The notes under the pieces were generated by a model. That model saw nothing but the letters and a program-made list of their open reading frames with translations. It did no database searches and was not told the DNA's origin. DNA of 64,000 nt from positions 1 to 64,000 of the forward strand of contig LUCM01010509.1 of NCBI GenBank assembly GCA_008360955.1. Reading direction: 5' to 3'. Positions 48,901 to 62,117 of the stretch are shown piece by piece. This DNA is from Fasciolopsis buskii. Lineage: Eukaryota > Platyhelminthes > Trematoda > Plagiorchiida > Fasciolidae. The translations under genes and the position numbers were made by a program. How positions within the stretch are numbered: position 1 is the stretch's first letter; every line of letters starts with the position of its first letter.

Positions 48901-51900
48901 TTAAACCAATCGCTTTCTTCACAGAATCGCTCTATCAAATCACTCCAGCTTCCTGGGCTGCGATCCAAGAATGCCAATCAGAAGCAATATGCCCTTGATT
49001 GCGACCTTCCACGAAGTGCAATCAGCAGCTAATCCGTATCTCGGATTCCCTGTCAGTGGACCTTTCCAAAGTACTAGCAATGAAGAGTGTGCACACCAGC
49101 ATCTCCCGAACCGCAGCTTTGATTAATCGATCTTATCTTGACGCCGCTACAAATATTCACAGAATATGCACCCACCATGTATATTTAACCGAAAAAGAGT
49201 TTGTTCACTACTGTGTCGTTTTCGCTATAATGGAAAGAGACAATTGGGCAATTAATAATATTATTATTTCTTAGGACGCGTGTTAGGAATGGAACATCAG
49301 ACCTCCTTCACAAACATTCTGGAGTGGATTGCTGTATAAGGTTGACTATTAGGTAGGTCAAGAGCTAGCAGGTGCCAGAAGGGATTTTGGGGCTTTACTA
49401 TAGGAAATGATACCAACAATAGTCTTGTCGCTGATTATATAAAGAAATCGTGCTGGTTACTTTGCCGGTCGATCGCACTAGGAGGATAAACAGTAATAGT
49501 CCGGAGACAAATAGGCAGTCATTTTGTGAAGCCAGGGCAGAAATAATGACCGATTGTTAGTATCAACTAATTCCACTTAAACAGTAAACTGATACCCTGA
49601 ACAATTTCTGGCCCCAACAGAAGCAGTGTGGGTATATACAGGAAACTCGGGGAACAACCGATCGGTGGACATCTTTGTGACTGCATAGCCGTCTACACTT
49701 CTAGATCTGATTTAACCTACTAAGTAACTGGTTTGGTAATCGATGCAATCAGGAGACCATGGATGCGTGTGTGCACACTGGCCGGGTACTTCTGTAAGTT
49801 TGCATTTAGAAGTCGGCTTCTGAACGCGTACTATGGGAATATATCATGAAGATCGGTAAGACACAAGACCGATTATCGATCAGTGCACAGCCAATTGATT
49901 TATCGTTTATTCTTATCGACTGTTCACACTCTAGAAACGGTTGAACAAGTTCAATGATGAACGCAGTCAAGATCGAAGTTTATTTTGTGTTAGTAGTAGG
50001 AAACTGAATATTTTCATGAAATAATTCACCATGTGATATCATTGCTCAACTCATCTTTAAGAAACTGTGGAAGATTGTGTTCGTTTGTTACGTGATCGGG
50101 TTGATGAGTGAACCCATAACTTGTGAGCATTCCTTATTAGTGGGATATTTGTTGTTGTCCCGGGTATCTTCTTTAGTGACAATCAAAACAGTAGTCCAAC
50201 GTATGGTAAAGTGTTCATTATGGAATGCTTCATGAATGACGCTCAACCTGGAGTCGATTATTTGACGAACAAACAAAATATAAATTTTATCGCGCAGCGT
50301 TTCTAAGATATAGACTAAAATATGCAGGATGATTGGAAAACAGAATGTGAAGAGGATATGATAGGTGCAAATACGGGTTGAACGTTTGACTAGTGTTATA
50401 TTCGGTTTTCAACCCAGTTGGCTGTGTACATCGCTCTCGTTTCTTTCAAAATTTTGCTTACATCTATTGACGAAGGAAAAAAGTAAAAGTCTGGTTCATG
50501 GACGACTGGCCGTTCCTGCCAATAAAAAAACTTGAAAACAAGGCTAGAACATCACCAGTGAAGACCGAACAATCGCAGAATATATTGGAGAAAAATACCT
50601 ACATTATCCGAAAGACCACAAGATAATGAAATTAGGGTTTCCAGGGATGTCCTTATTCTTGAAAGCCAGGAGAAAAATTACAGCACATTTTATTTTACCG
50701 GTGAACGCCATACTTCTGCATATAGACACTGATTTAATTGTCAGTTTACAATTAAAACACAAGTAAGGTTTACGAAAACGCGGTAACAAATAAGATTAAA
50801 AACTGGTTTCAAGAGATTTTGGACGGATCATAAATTGACGGATGACACGGGCTCAAGTGAATTCTACATGCTGTTACTTTTAAAACAATTGTGTTAGCAG
50901 ACCAACGGTAACCCTAAACAAGCAGAGTGCAAACGTCTAAGACAACAGATTCGCAGGCTGTTTACAACCAAGCGGTGAAGAAAGCGAACGAGTACGAGGT
51001 CAAGCGTGTGTGGTTTCAGGAAAAAACCGAAACGGTCGTTGAACTGTCCGCTCAGAAATGGAAAAGTTTGTTGTTTCTTGAAACCGTTATTTTGCCCAAT
51101 TGCAACACCAGATTTCCCAATTAGATAAACCGTTTGTCGACCGAAAAGGGGCAACCAAAGAAAGAACAAAACTCACCTCACCCAAGGCGACCGGATCCAA
51201 AGGAAATAGTGAATCAACGTAGATATTCTCCAAATACCAGCGGAAGCTCTTACAACCCAGACTTTTGCGCAAGGCTTGACGCTCAGTCACGTCCCCATAG
51301 TCTGCCTTGGCCGCATCTATGCAATAATTGAAAGGAAAGGGCAAATGTAACAAGTGATTCCCAACGACAACGCTTTACAACCAGCATTTCAAACCACCAA
51401 AAAAAACTTTCATCAGATTATTGGACTGTGAAAATGCACCGGGATCCGATAAAAAGGGATTCGCAGGACCAAACTGAATACAGAAAGTAAAAATGTCTTC
51501 GTTGTTTAATGGGTTGCAAACGAAAGTATTGAGTCGATTAGTTTAATCCGTTTATCAGTAAATAAGCTAAAAAAGAAGGAAAGCCTATTCCACAGAAAGT
51601 AGTTGCAACTAGTCTCAATGAAATCCTTCGACAAGAAGATCATAATCCAATCAATGGAGTCATTCATTCGGAAATGATTGGTGCTGCTGTGATCTAAGGA
51701 CCTAACTGTTTACGAAAATCTGCGAGACTTGTCCGGCTAAATAGCCTAGCTGGCATAGAGATAAAAATCGCAATTTTCATTCAATTACAGCATTGAAAGT
51801 TTTTTTAGTTTTTGACTGGTGATGATGAGAACATTCCAACGAGACTAAAACAAATGTCCTCTTTTCTGATTAAACTAATGACTAACGATTATGCAACTAC

Positions 51901-54900
51901 AATGACACTGATGATTACTGGGCTGCAAAGTCATTGCTGGGGTCTACAAGAGCGCTTTTGAACTGCGCGTGATGTGCAGAAAGAAAAGATGGGTAAGGAT
52001 CAAAGTTATCTCAGGCCGTCGTACACGCAAATAACGTCTTTCACTTCAAAATGCGACTGTACACAATGCTTTATCTCATCATTATGCTACCATGCGCGAG
52101 CGGAGTGAAAAGTGCGGGCTATAACCAAAATTCAATTGGAATGGCATATGGTGAGTCTCGGGACTAAAAGTCAGGCACGGAAACTGAACAGTGGTTGCAA
52201 GGGAAAACTCAATTAGCGAGGAACGGTGGAATTTTAGAATTGGAAGCACTTGGGCAAATAATGAGTCCTATAGGACAACGAAAAATCCTCCAGAGTAACG
52301 GCAAAACTTTAACAAACATTGTTCAAGATTTGGCGTTTTACATTCAGCCGACCAATGAAATGGAAAAAGCAGGGAAAGGAAAAATCCACCTCTTTAACAG
52401 TTCCTCAGACAGAAACTGGGAAACAATATAGCAAATCGGATACAACTTACCCGGATTGACTCGAAGATAGAATTCTCGATATTCGTCCATCCATACCAAA
52501 GCTGTACGCATAGAATTGCGTGTGAGCACGTGATTTACTCCACCAGGCCACTTGTAAGGAGACACCTTGCGAAACACATGACCGACACGACTGCAGGGAA
52601 TAATGTACAGCTCACCACCGCACTGCCAAATTCTTAGCGACATCTCTACATTCTCTCCTCCCCATACCACCATGCCGGTGTCATACGTGCCCAACTGAGA
52701 AAACCGGACAGTGGACGGGAGGGTAAAATTATGATGAATAAAGCTGAGATCATTTGTTTGCACAAATTCTTCATTAACGGTACTCTCTGAAATCAGCCAC
52801 AAGTACCGAGTTTTGATCCAAAAAGTATAGGCTACTGAACGGTAAGCAAGTGCTTTTTGAAAGCTATCAACTGGATCTGCAGTGGGCCTCGAAGAATAAA
52901 CAGCATATCCTGCACTGTAGTCATGCATGAAGTATGTACAAAAAGAGTTTTAAAAAAGAGGTTCTGGCCTAGACTTTATTGCAGTGAAAAAATTGGTTAA
53001 AACGACAGAATATTTTAGAGTAGCAGAGGACCGGTGAAGGTTGAGACTAGCTTCGATATCTGTAGCCTTTTCATTTGATTACATCTCCATGTCTGCTATT
53101 GGTCACGGTAGGCTCCTTGTCAGTTGACGCCTCCCTGTTGTTGCATCCGGGGAGGGGAAGATCTGGGTGTGGCAAAAAGATCTAGTTACTTGGGTAGCTG
53201 TATCTCACCTGATGGTAATATATCGGATGAAGTGTTCTCGTGCACACAGAGGAGTCGATTGAAATTCACGAATTGGAGAAATCTGTGGTATTGGTGTGAC
53301 ATCCGGTTATCAATCAAAATTCGAATGAGGCTGGTACTGGACCGCGGTTCCGAAACATGGTTGGAGAGAGCAGAAGATATGCGTAGACTTTTGCTGCCTG
53401 AACACGTTATCTTCATAGTATTGGCAGAATATAGTGGGATAATTTCGTAGGTAACACAGAGGTTAGGCGTGAAGTACCGGGTCCTAGAGTCTAGTCTTTA
53501 GAGAAGGCGATGGGTCAGAATAGGTTAAGGTGGTTGGGACATGTTATAGGCATACCCACAGGTCAACTGTTTCGTTGTGCGGTTCTTCGAGACAGGTTAT
53601 GGTTGAAAGAAGAGTCAGGGTAGCCAATCGATGGGGTGTGGGGACCTTAACTAGTGCACTGTTCCGTATATTTTCAGTCAGACTGCCGGGCTGGGATCCA
53701 CAGGGTACCAACCGAACGATGGCCGGAGACAATCGGTCATACGACTCAATGCTACAGTCAGTGGCGTTCCTGCTTTGGAAATTTTTTCTCTTCTGTAATG
53801 GTTCTACTTATTAATTTTGCAGATGCTCCATTACTCCTCGTTTTCCTTCTATTTTGAGTAGCTGGTGTTTATGAAGTAGCAACCAAAACCGGGGCACGCT
53901 GATACAAGGTTAATAGCTGTACAAACCGAAGTGGGCGACGTAAATAAGGTTATCTCAAAAACACGTACATCTATGAAAGCAAAGTGGTTTCTCAGAAAGG
54001 AAATTTGATTTAATGTCATATAGGCCATTGGAAGCCCCTCAGAATTCGAGAATGCCGAAGGTATCAATCAACATAAACCAGATTTGCATACAAAATCACA
54101 GATGGTAAGCCACTGTCACGCGTTGACACTTCAATCAAATAAATGGATGTAAATCCCTTCTAATGAACCCTTCACAGTTATATTGGAAAATTTTTGGATG
54201 TAAAAATGCAGCTAAGAGCACATTTAACTCGTAGATCCCCCCCGGCGCAGCTGCTTTGGTGCAAACATCAGCTGTCGGTAACATCAGTTGAATACTGAAA
54301 ACAGTCAAAGTGGGAAAAAAACTTTTAACTATGAATGTCACCAATTCCCAAATTCCCGAAGAAAAGTATAGATGCGTCTCCTTAGGCAATATTATGCAGT
54401 GATTTTTCTAATTCCGGAGAACCAGGTTCTCGGAGTATAGGTTCGATGTATAACCGCTGGACAAAAATTCCTGAGACACACAAAAGTCGTTCGATTTGAC
54501 TTGATTTCACGAAGTTTCGACCAAATAACATGACAGCTGAGATTACAGTGCGTGAAACTGGACAGCCCCTGGAAAAATTCAAGAGTCAATCAGAACAACG
54601 TTGCACGGATTTGTGTTTGACACATTCATGTACCCCGGGGTCCAAGTTTTAACTATCATTCGTTGGATTTGCATTCCTGATAATTTATGGCGGGGCAGTT
54701 TTGACTGTTCATTTCAATACTAACATTGTGTGACCAACTGGTCGTTAAACATAAGTCTATTTAAAGGATGCGCTTCTGAGCTAAGGTGGATGGTAGAGAT
54801 CAGTCATACTACTTGACACATCATTCGGATATGCATACAGGAGCTGAAGAAATACAGGCCAGATGAAAATTTCATACAACGAAACCTTTTCAGATATCGA

Positions 54901-57900
54901 GTAGACAAAGGATACAAAAATGAATCATGGAGTATAACGCAGAACAAACAGGGAATTTGTGATCGTAAAAGAATCGTAGATGTGCACCGCGCTAAGAGAT
55001 ACATGTTATTTTATTCCATTCACCTTGTTGATGCGAGGGCTTTATGGTTTTTAAGCTGAGACGTTCATCAAAAGTAAATTGTTCAGTTCGGATGTGAAAC
55101 AAAATGTTTAGACACTACGCGAAATAAACCTATACATCGTTTTATCCGAATGATTCCAAACCTCGAAGCTGGGGGCCAGCAAGGAGATGAAGTCCGTCTC
55201 AGCTGCCGTGTAGACAAAAGCTGGTTCCCACTGAGTAGGATTCGTGTTATGTGGATGGCATCAAATGCCGACCTCAGCTCAACGGTAACCTTGTGAAGAA
55301 TTGCGGTTCACCTATTTCGTGGCCACGAGTACTGAATGACGTCGACCAATGCGTTCCGTGCTGTAATGGGCCTTTAAGTAGAATGGCAGAGGGATACAAA
55401 ACCTCGTTCCCGTCTATACCACATGAGCAGGAGTTGGAGATTTTCGCTGCTCCAGGTTTTGTAATATTTCTGCCCAGAATTTTTTTACATGCTTGAAGCT
55501 TGAATGCAGTGGAAGGGAGATATTACATAGTCGCTACGGCCCACTGCAGGGGGGCGGCAATCTTGACGCTGAAACTTGGAGTGTCACAGCACCATATAAG
55601 GTCTCACTAGGTTAAGTATGATGACGAGCAAGTGTAATCCGACATTTTGATTTGAAACAGCAAACTCTATATTATTTCCAGTAAATCGAAATATTCCAGC
55701 AACAAAAATAAACGAGTGACTGGGATTTTTTGCTGCTGGATGCACGATATGTGACAGAAGGGCTATCCAATAGAGAACGACGCACGGAACTTGCCAAATA
55801 GCTTTTTGAAATTAAAGCGTCATGCGTCACGGTAATTGACATACCTAAGTTCCATTCATTTATTCCTGTACAACTTTTAACAATCTTTTGTGCATTTAAT
55901 CAATGGCCACCTGGCATTTCCGATGGATCACGTTGCGTCTATACATGACATCAAACAAGATCAGTCAGTGAGAGCCCGAAACATTTCTGGGGAGAGGGAG
56001 ATGGCCTGGTCAACTAGTATAACTTCTGGTAGATTCCAGTTCAGGTGACTAAATGCTTTGGAAACAAATCGAGGCTAAGAGCACGTCACTCGCCACTTTT
56101 AGCCGTGCCTTATTGTTTTTCGGGGAGAGAGACTGTTGACTTTCAAATGGACACAATGAAAGATTTTACTTGTGTGTCAATGTTTCCGCGACGAAATTCA
56201 CAGAGCAACTTATTAGCATGTTTAATAAAAAAAACAATTAGCGACTGGAACACACCAGGCCGCGTTGATTGTTTGTTAATCGCCGAGCCCACCGGTTGAG
56301 ATAGCTAACAACTTAAAAATCCTATCATATGAGTTAAGGTCTCATTATATTAGATTTCCGCGGTAGTGACGTGGAAAGCAGAACAATGGCGTGAAACTTT
56401 TCAGGTGCAGCATTCGAGGAGGGAAGTTCAAGGATCAGAAATGCAGCTTTACATTTTAAATGATTTTGGTTATATGACAAATTTTGCGATCCAAGATCCT
56501 GTGAGACTGGGTGCACACTTCCCTAACGAAGGCTATTTCTGTGCATAATAAGGTAGTCTTTCATTAATTAGGAATGTTAGAATGAAATGGCCAACACCAA
56601 GCGCCTAATAACGCGGTTTCATTAGTTGGCAAAGCACAGAACAATCGCCATGGCTGAGCATCATCAGATACGGCTGAATAATAACTGCAGCGAGATAACG
56701 GAATTATATTTACTCTCAATGAAGCACTCAGTTTTGTTTTTGCTACAAGCCCGCAACAGGACCAACGCGGAAGGGACGCTAGCCTATCACCTCCAAGGCC
56801 CATTGCCCCGATAAGTAATACTGAGATTCATGATGACATACAAACACAATACCCCATTAGTCTGAATACGGTAACGAACTGGACGACAGTCTGGGAGGGT
56901 GGGATTTGTACTTCTGAAGGATGGCATGATAAACGCATATACCTACGTGACAATTACTAGACAAGTTAGGCAATAAGAAGGATGATGAGCGAAGCCTGCT
57001 CAACAATTAAGCGAAGTTGAAATAGCTGGTACGTTGTCGACCTCTCAGTTACCTTTCTTAAGGACGGTTTTTCACAACTTATACATTTTGAACTCACTTC
57101 GGTTCCGATAAACCAAAGATGTGGGGTTATAGGCATCCAATTCTCAAATAAGAAGCGACCACATTTGCCCTGAGAATTGACCTTAAGCTATGGAGTTATG
57201 AATCCTATAGGGCGTCCACGAACCAGATATAGGAAGAACAATGAACGCAACGGATTTCGATAAAACTGAACGGTATTGACCATCTCTAGCCAGACGTGGG
57301 AGCACTCTGATCACCCACGTGCACTGTTTTTGGACGAAGATAAACTGCTAAAGATTGAAACGTGTTTCAAAGAGTGGGTCAAGTAACAACAACCAGCCAC
57401 TGCGCAGTTCTGAAGCTCAATGTTCATTAGAGCTATCTATCAATGAGACGAGCATGAAAAATGACAGGCAACTCGTTGCGCAGAAGTAACTTTGTTATCA
57501 AGTCAAGGTGGTGAATTAGCATGACCGACACATTGCCTGCACAAAAAATGGAGTTTCTGGTTTGGTTCACTACGCTGCTTGAGGCACAAATGACTCATCG
57601 ACATTCACTGGACTCAAAGTTCACAGTGTGTATCAGAAAACAGCCTTGACGGACTTCGTCACTAATCTCAAAAGTCGCATTTGAAAGGGGTATCGTATGC
57701 TGTTCATCAATTGCCGACTGGTACAACTGAAGCAACTGAATGCGAACGGGTAGACACAGAAAGTCAATTAGAGCGGTGTGCGATTTTATCATTTTCGACG
57801 AACGGTTGAGTGAACTGAACTCGTCTGCACACTACGATTAAAATATGCTACATCGCGAGGGTTAAATTAGATCGTATGCAAACTCAGTCAAAAGACATTG

Positions 57901-58668
57901 TCCATCTGCATCCCGGAGAAAATAAAAAGCAATCGGGAACGGTTGAGAGAGGAACGACAGAGAAACAGTAACCGGGATTGAAGGTCATTGTTCAACCTAA
58001 TCACTGAGGTTCTGTTCGCATAACCTGCCACCCATGCGTGCTGATATAACCCGGGCACGATTGATCGGTCAGCGTTGGGGATACTGTTAAATTTGTTTGT
58101 CTGCAAGCACACAAACATATAAACAGAAGGACTAAAATACGGAGAGAAACCATACGCTTACGTCCGCAAATAGACACACAAAAATAGCACAAACAATGAC
58201 TGTTTCACACAATTAGGACATGCTGAAGAGAAGTGTCCAAAATCTAAACGCAGTGAATGAATCATTGTCGTAATAAACAACACAGTGCACTGCAATTCTT
58301 ATGGTCATAGGTTTATATGACCCAACCACCACGAGGGTATTTATCATTTGCTGGGCCTCCAAGTAAACAGGACAAAAACGTCTGCCAGAGGGTAGGATCT
58401 ACACATAATTCTCGATCGATCCTAACAATCCGATTTGTGCTATCCGATTCCCTAGACCATCGGGCCCAAACAGACCATTACTCGCTGAGGTGGAACAGCG
58501 ATTCTAAGAAAACAAAGGTGTAAAATAAACGTAATTCGGTAGGAAAACAGCTTTTAGCTAATTCACGCACTCAAATGGGATCGTGAACACAACAGATCTA
58601 CAGACAATATGAGAATAATCAAAAGTAGCGCAGATAGGACTGCTACTAATACAACAACAACAGTAGTG

Positions 58669-58708
<40 letters not shown>

Positions 58709-59483
58709 AAGTATTGTAATGTGGAGCCTGTCCCCATTATCCTGTTTTCGGTTGTTTAAGTATTGTGCTGTTAGACCCATGTACTGGGCTTCGGCTCCTG
58801 AGATTTTCATTTGTTTTGAGTTAAAGATTAGGACGCTTAAAACAACCTTCGAGAGAGACGTTGGCCTCGGACTTCCTGAACCAAAAGTATTCAATCCTTT
58901 ATGATCGTGAATCCCATGTTAAAGTGCTCACAGAGTTCGCATCAGAAGCAGAAGCATAAAGCACCAAACCAAAGAAAAAGAGAATTGGAATGCAAGCGAA
59001 CAACTGACCCCAGCACTGAGTCATGACACCTAATGTACCTAACAACTGGACAGGGGAATCTTTGTTTGACAACCAGAACTCAAGAGCAACCGAGCACGAT
59101 CAAACCAAATGATTTTTAACACCTANCGTGCACATGACGTTGTCCGCGTAATCCAAGCAACAGAGCTTCCCTCCCTCTCCCAATTAGACTCCCTGCATCC
59201 TGGAGACCTCCTAAAGCATCCCACATTACCTCGTTCATGATGAAGTTGAAAAAGAATGGGGAGATGGGGCATCCTTGTCGAACATCGCCAGTCGTTTCAA
59301 ATGAACTGGATAATTTACCGTAATCTCTCACGTGATCACAGACAGATATGCAAGTACAATGCTCACAACAGGTTCACGAACTTCGCTCACATACTACTCC
59401 GGTGGAGAGCACTGAATAGCGCTGTCCCATCCATTGAGTCAAACGCTCCTTGCAATTCGGGGCAACCTACGATTATGGGGAGG

Positions 59484-59514
<31 letters not shown>

Positions 59515-61341
59515 GCGTGTTTGGGGTAACTATCGATGAGTGAATATTCGGTGGATGCAACCTCGACCAGGACGAAATGTGGCCTGCTGTTCGCGGATGT
59601 TACTCCCGCGGACAGGTGTCAAACGCCGCAGCAATATGGAAGCTTAGACCTTAGTAAAAATCAGAGTTAAACTAATGCGACTATGATTGTTACAGTCGCT
59701 CTGTGTGCCCTTCTTGAAGATAGGTATAGTCAGTGACCAATGCCCCGATAATGCAATACGTTGTTAGTTCCAAATATCTCGAATCAAGGATTTCATCAGA
59801 GCTTCTCCACCCAATTTGCAAAGAATGGAAGTGAGTTTTTTCGGAGCGGCTGCTTTTCCTCTCCTCATAAGTCGAGTATTGGACTTCCGCTGCGGGGTCA
59901 AGAGATACCAAAATACGTTGGCGTGTGGCTAGTTAAACTGATCTTTGAAGTGCCCAGCGCAACAGTCACCTCGATCCATGATACGGAGAAAAGCAGAAAC
60001 TGAGGAAGTGAATCTGTATGTATGGGCAACATAAATTATCTACTACCCCATGCATGAATTTCCTGCTTATTCCAAGGACTGGGCTCTGCGATCAAATAAC
60101 CACAGTTGCTCAGACGGTTCTTGTATGGTATTTTGTGATGGACTTTATTAAGCTGAAATCTTACATTTCAATAAAAAAAAACTGATTGATAAACATGATG
60201 GACAAAACTGACGCAGTCGATGTGTAGGCGGATAAACCGTGGGCAATAGGCCACACGTTTTCACCTACGAGAGCTCCAGCGTAGCTCTTGTTATTTCTTC
60301 TTTGTACATTAGAATTCAAGCTAAATATGGAACAACGCAATTATGGTGAACTTTGATACAAGGCTGAATTAGTCTATTCTTCGAACGAGTAGTAGCCAAG
60401 AGATGTTCCGTAGACAACGCGATTCAAACATCAACTGTCGTTGTGAAGCTTCCATATGCAAAAGCTATGCGTCTGAACCACACAGAGCAAACTCATGAAG
60501 TGCACACTTGACTTGTTGAATAGCCGCATATTGGTCGCACAAAAGAGATTCTCCAACTGAAGATTCTGTTTACGCAGGTCTAAATTATTCGATACAAAAC
60601 AACTTAATATGATCCAGCTGCCCGAAAAACAAAACTTCATCCTGAAAGCAAAAGATTCAGCTTCGAACCAAACCAGCCTTCAAATCACTAACTATTTTGA
60701 AGATAAAAACTAAATCACACACACACACAGCGAGATGTCGATTGAGATAGTCTAGCACATTTTCGTAGTTTACATAAAATTCTAATAGAGTGAAAAATTG
60801 TTCGCATATTCTAAGTCAGGTAGTTTCCTGTCGTAACAAACATTGCAGCCGCGACCTGCGCACCAGGATAGGATCGTTTTTATTACCACGTCAAATACAG
60901 AATCGAAAAGAGTGATACAGGGTAATCCTAGCAAACACCAATAAAAACATCGATAGAAACGCTTAGTTCACTGGCACACGACGGCTGGGCGAGAATTGGA
61001 TTGTGCTGACAACCTCCCTGCTGAGAAGCAGCATCAGTGTAACGTCGTCTCCAAAATAGGGAGAAAAACATTGTGAATCTACGCAAGGTTCGCTTTAGGT
61101 CATGAAAACACGCCAACTTTGCTTTCGCGCAGACATCTTTCAAGAATACGGATATCACAATAGCTAAGTTGACATACTTCGTGAAAGTAGTTCGTTTCTA
61201 TGGTGAACAGACCCCCAGCCATTGTAGGTGTTCGTATTGGAACAGAATGATTAGTTCCGATTCGTGTGCCCTCTGCTGAAGATATCGGGGACCAATGGAA
61301 GGTCAGTTGCCAATCAAACGTTCCCCAAATTCGATCGGAAC
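45864..61341 (-). CDS. Polypeptide N-acetylgalactosaminyltransferase, 3' six exons (5' part off the window)
   Basis: GALNTs are Golgi type II membrane enzymes that transfer GalNAc from UDP-GalNAc to Ser/Thr to start mucin-type O-glycans. Six minus-strand exons join in phase: A 61341-61178, B 52694-52451, C 51316-51177, D 47966-47724, E 46105-46042, F 45928-45864. Together they encode about 306 C-terminal residues. Exons A-C hold the end of the catalytic domain, with [45 protein letters not shown] (the His is the usual metal ligand) and WMDEYREFY, then [12 protein letters not shown]. Exons D-F encode a three-repeat ricin-type lectin domain. GM(D/E)xWGGEN reads GMVVWGGEN. The DxH motif and transmembrane segment must lie beyond 64 kb. 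The introns (8.5, 1.1, 3.2, 1.6 and 0.11 kb) contain LINE relics and repeats. I cannot name the isoform. Confidence 0.95.
46042..46105 (-). CDS. GALNT exon E (start of lectin repeat gamma)
   Basis: A 64-nt exon between acceptor tttttgtatcag and donor gtaagt. It reads [20 protein letters not shown] plus Thr and one base. The CLD Asp is replaced by Arg. The phase (0 in, 1 out) agrees with exons D and F. Confidence 0.9.
47724..47966 (-). CDS. GALNT exon D (lectin repeats alpha and beta)
   Basis: The acceptor is tttttcctttcag and the donor gtaagt; the exon is 81 codons in phase 0. It opens [20 protein letters not shown], so the join reads LGE-FKN. Repeat alpha has CLD and GGNQLF with its cysteine pair. 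Repeat beta has GCLTPEP, a second cysteine and SNQVFEY. In beta the carbohydrate-binding Asp of CLD is replaced by Thr. Confidence 0.95.
48049..48452 (+). repeat. 400-bp dispersed repeat, copy 2 (inside a GALNT intron)
   Basis: This is the second copy of the block at 42271-42672. A short plus-strand frame (48016-48240) runs into it and includes [18 protein letters not shown]. The other copy has a 1-nt frame change near the start, so coding function is doubtful. Confidence 0.9.
48453..51176. other. GALNT intron sequence (between exons C and D), no other gene seen
   Basis: The top strand is A-rich, so the sense strand of GALNT is T-rich, as is common for introns. No transposon domain was recognised. 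Confidence 0.5.
51177..51316 (-). CDS. GALNT exon C (end of catalytic domain and linker)
   Basis: The acceptor is attattgcatag and the donor gtgagt. The first two bases complete an Asp codon split with exon B. The exon reads [19 protein letters not shown] then [19 protein letters not shown] and ends ALGE in phase 0. This is the conserved segment before the lectin domain. Confidence 0.95.
52451..52694 (-). CDS. GALNT exon B (catalytic domain, Gal/GalNAc-T motif)
   Basis: The acceptor is ggttttctcag and the donor gtaagt. The exon starts [15 protein letters not shown], so the join with exon A reads YFHE-LGTYD as in the family. It continues [37 protein letters not shown] and [14 protein letters not shown]. 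It ends with one base of the next codon. Confidence 0.97.
53124..53790 (+). mobile_element. RTE-type LINE 3' end, antisense in a GALNT intron
   Basis: The element reads [56 protein letters not shown], then [20 protein letters not shown]. Later frames give [13 protein letters not shown] and the ending CYSQWRSC. This is the same domain order as the relics at 30.5 and 40.0 kb but a different, diverged subfamily. The WLGH-to-IPT junction is in frame. Part of the VYxAxVRSVLLYG segment is deleted. Several frameshifts make it inactive. Confidence 0.75.
53791..57630. other. GALNT intron sequence, no other gene seen
   Basis: No conserved protein or repeat was recognised in this stretch. A scrap reading GRPRTRYRK near 57217 resembles the tail of some LINE proteins but is too short to use. 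Confidence 0.45.
57640..57760 (-). mobile_element. Reverse-transcriptase scrap (RTE-like)
   Basis: A minus-strand frame reads [18 protein letters not shown] then [13 protein letters not shown]. The V-R-Q-G-C box after an LY-S segment is the conserved B region of non-LTR reverse transcriptases. The sequence after GC no longer matches. The fragment is short and dead. Confidence 0.45.
58669..58704. repeat. (GTA)n microsatellite
   Basis: About eleven or twelve trinucleotide units in a row within the large GALNT intron. Confidence 0.95.
59126..59126. other. Assembly gap (single N)
   Basis: One undetermined base, at the edge of a reverse-transcriptase relic. Continuity of the GALNT intron across it is unproven. 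Confidence 0.9.
59127..59465 (-). mobile_element. RTE-type reverse transcriptase relic (core domain), sense to GALNT
   Basis: Minus-strand frames in order: [26 protein letters not shown] and ALYLHICL, then [40 protein letters not shown] and, in a shifted frame, CCLDYADN just before the N. These match the fingers and palm of RTE-clade reverse transcriptase, including the A box (AFDS), RQGCPISPF and the YADD box changed to YADN. Stops interrupt the frame. The element is cut by the assembly gap on its 3' side. Confidence 0.8.
59486..59514. repeat. (GT)n microsatellite
   Basis: A run of about 14 GT units immediately beside the RTE core relic. Confidence 0.95.
61178..61341 (-). CDS. GALNT exon A (catalytic domain)
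   Basis: The acceptor has a strong pyrimidine tract ending tgcctttag and the donor is gtatgt. The exon reads [16 protein letters not shown] then [20 protein letters not shown] and ends HE, leaving phase 0. The preceding exon must end in phase 1 and lies outside the window. Confidence 0.95.
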
Positions 61342-61667
61342 CTAAAGGCAACAGAAAGAGAGAAGAAACAATAGTAATGATTTAGTGGAAGCCCAAAAGA
61401 GACATGCACTTAACCTCAACAACCGACCAAAATGATAGAAAACCGTAACATCTTGGCGAGTCTCTTGAATTGTGCTGTATTTTAGTGCTAAGAGGTTTCG
61501 GACCACTTTCGTGAATCTATTCATTTTTTTACCGGGGCAAAATAAAATGGTCACCAATTTTACCATTCACAAACGCACATATGCCAACATAAACATATAT
61601 GCAAGTACATTTGTAGCAACGTGTATATGGATCTTGTCCCGTTGAAACCATTGTAAAATACGAAAAC

Positions 61668-61670
<3 letters not shown>

Positions 61671-61699
<29 letters not shown>
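61671..61699. repeat. (GA)n microsatellite
   Basis: A run of about 14 GA units, 330 bp upstream (in gene orientation) of GALNT exon A. Confidence 0.95.
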
Positions 61700-62117
61700 C
61701 AGAGAAAAAGTGACGTTCGTGTAGAATGCGATACCCGTTAGCTTTTTCAGATTCCTTTTTTGAGTCACTGACTGTTCAGTATCGATCACGTTTTCCCTAT
61801 GAACTGTTGTACTACTCTATCGCCCATCCCAGAGTAAATCGGAGATGATTCAAGAGGATTATCGAATAAAATCCTGGCAGAATGAGAAAATACCGAACGG
61901 ACTCTCAAGTGGCTTTATGACAATGTACTTCCGAAAAAAACTTAGATTGCTGTTACTGTAAGTAGCAACATACGGCGTTAATTGGGGAAAACCGACGAGG
62001 TAGTACTAATAAAAGAGAGTAAAAAATACAGAAGTTAACTTACAGTAGGAGTTTTGGTTGCACATGAGTATTATCGATGAAGTCATAAACTTGAATGTAT
62101 TTAAATAGCTTCGGGAA

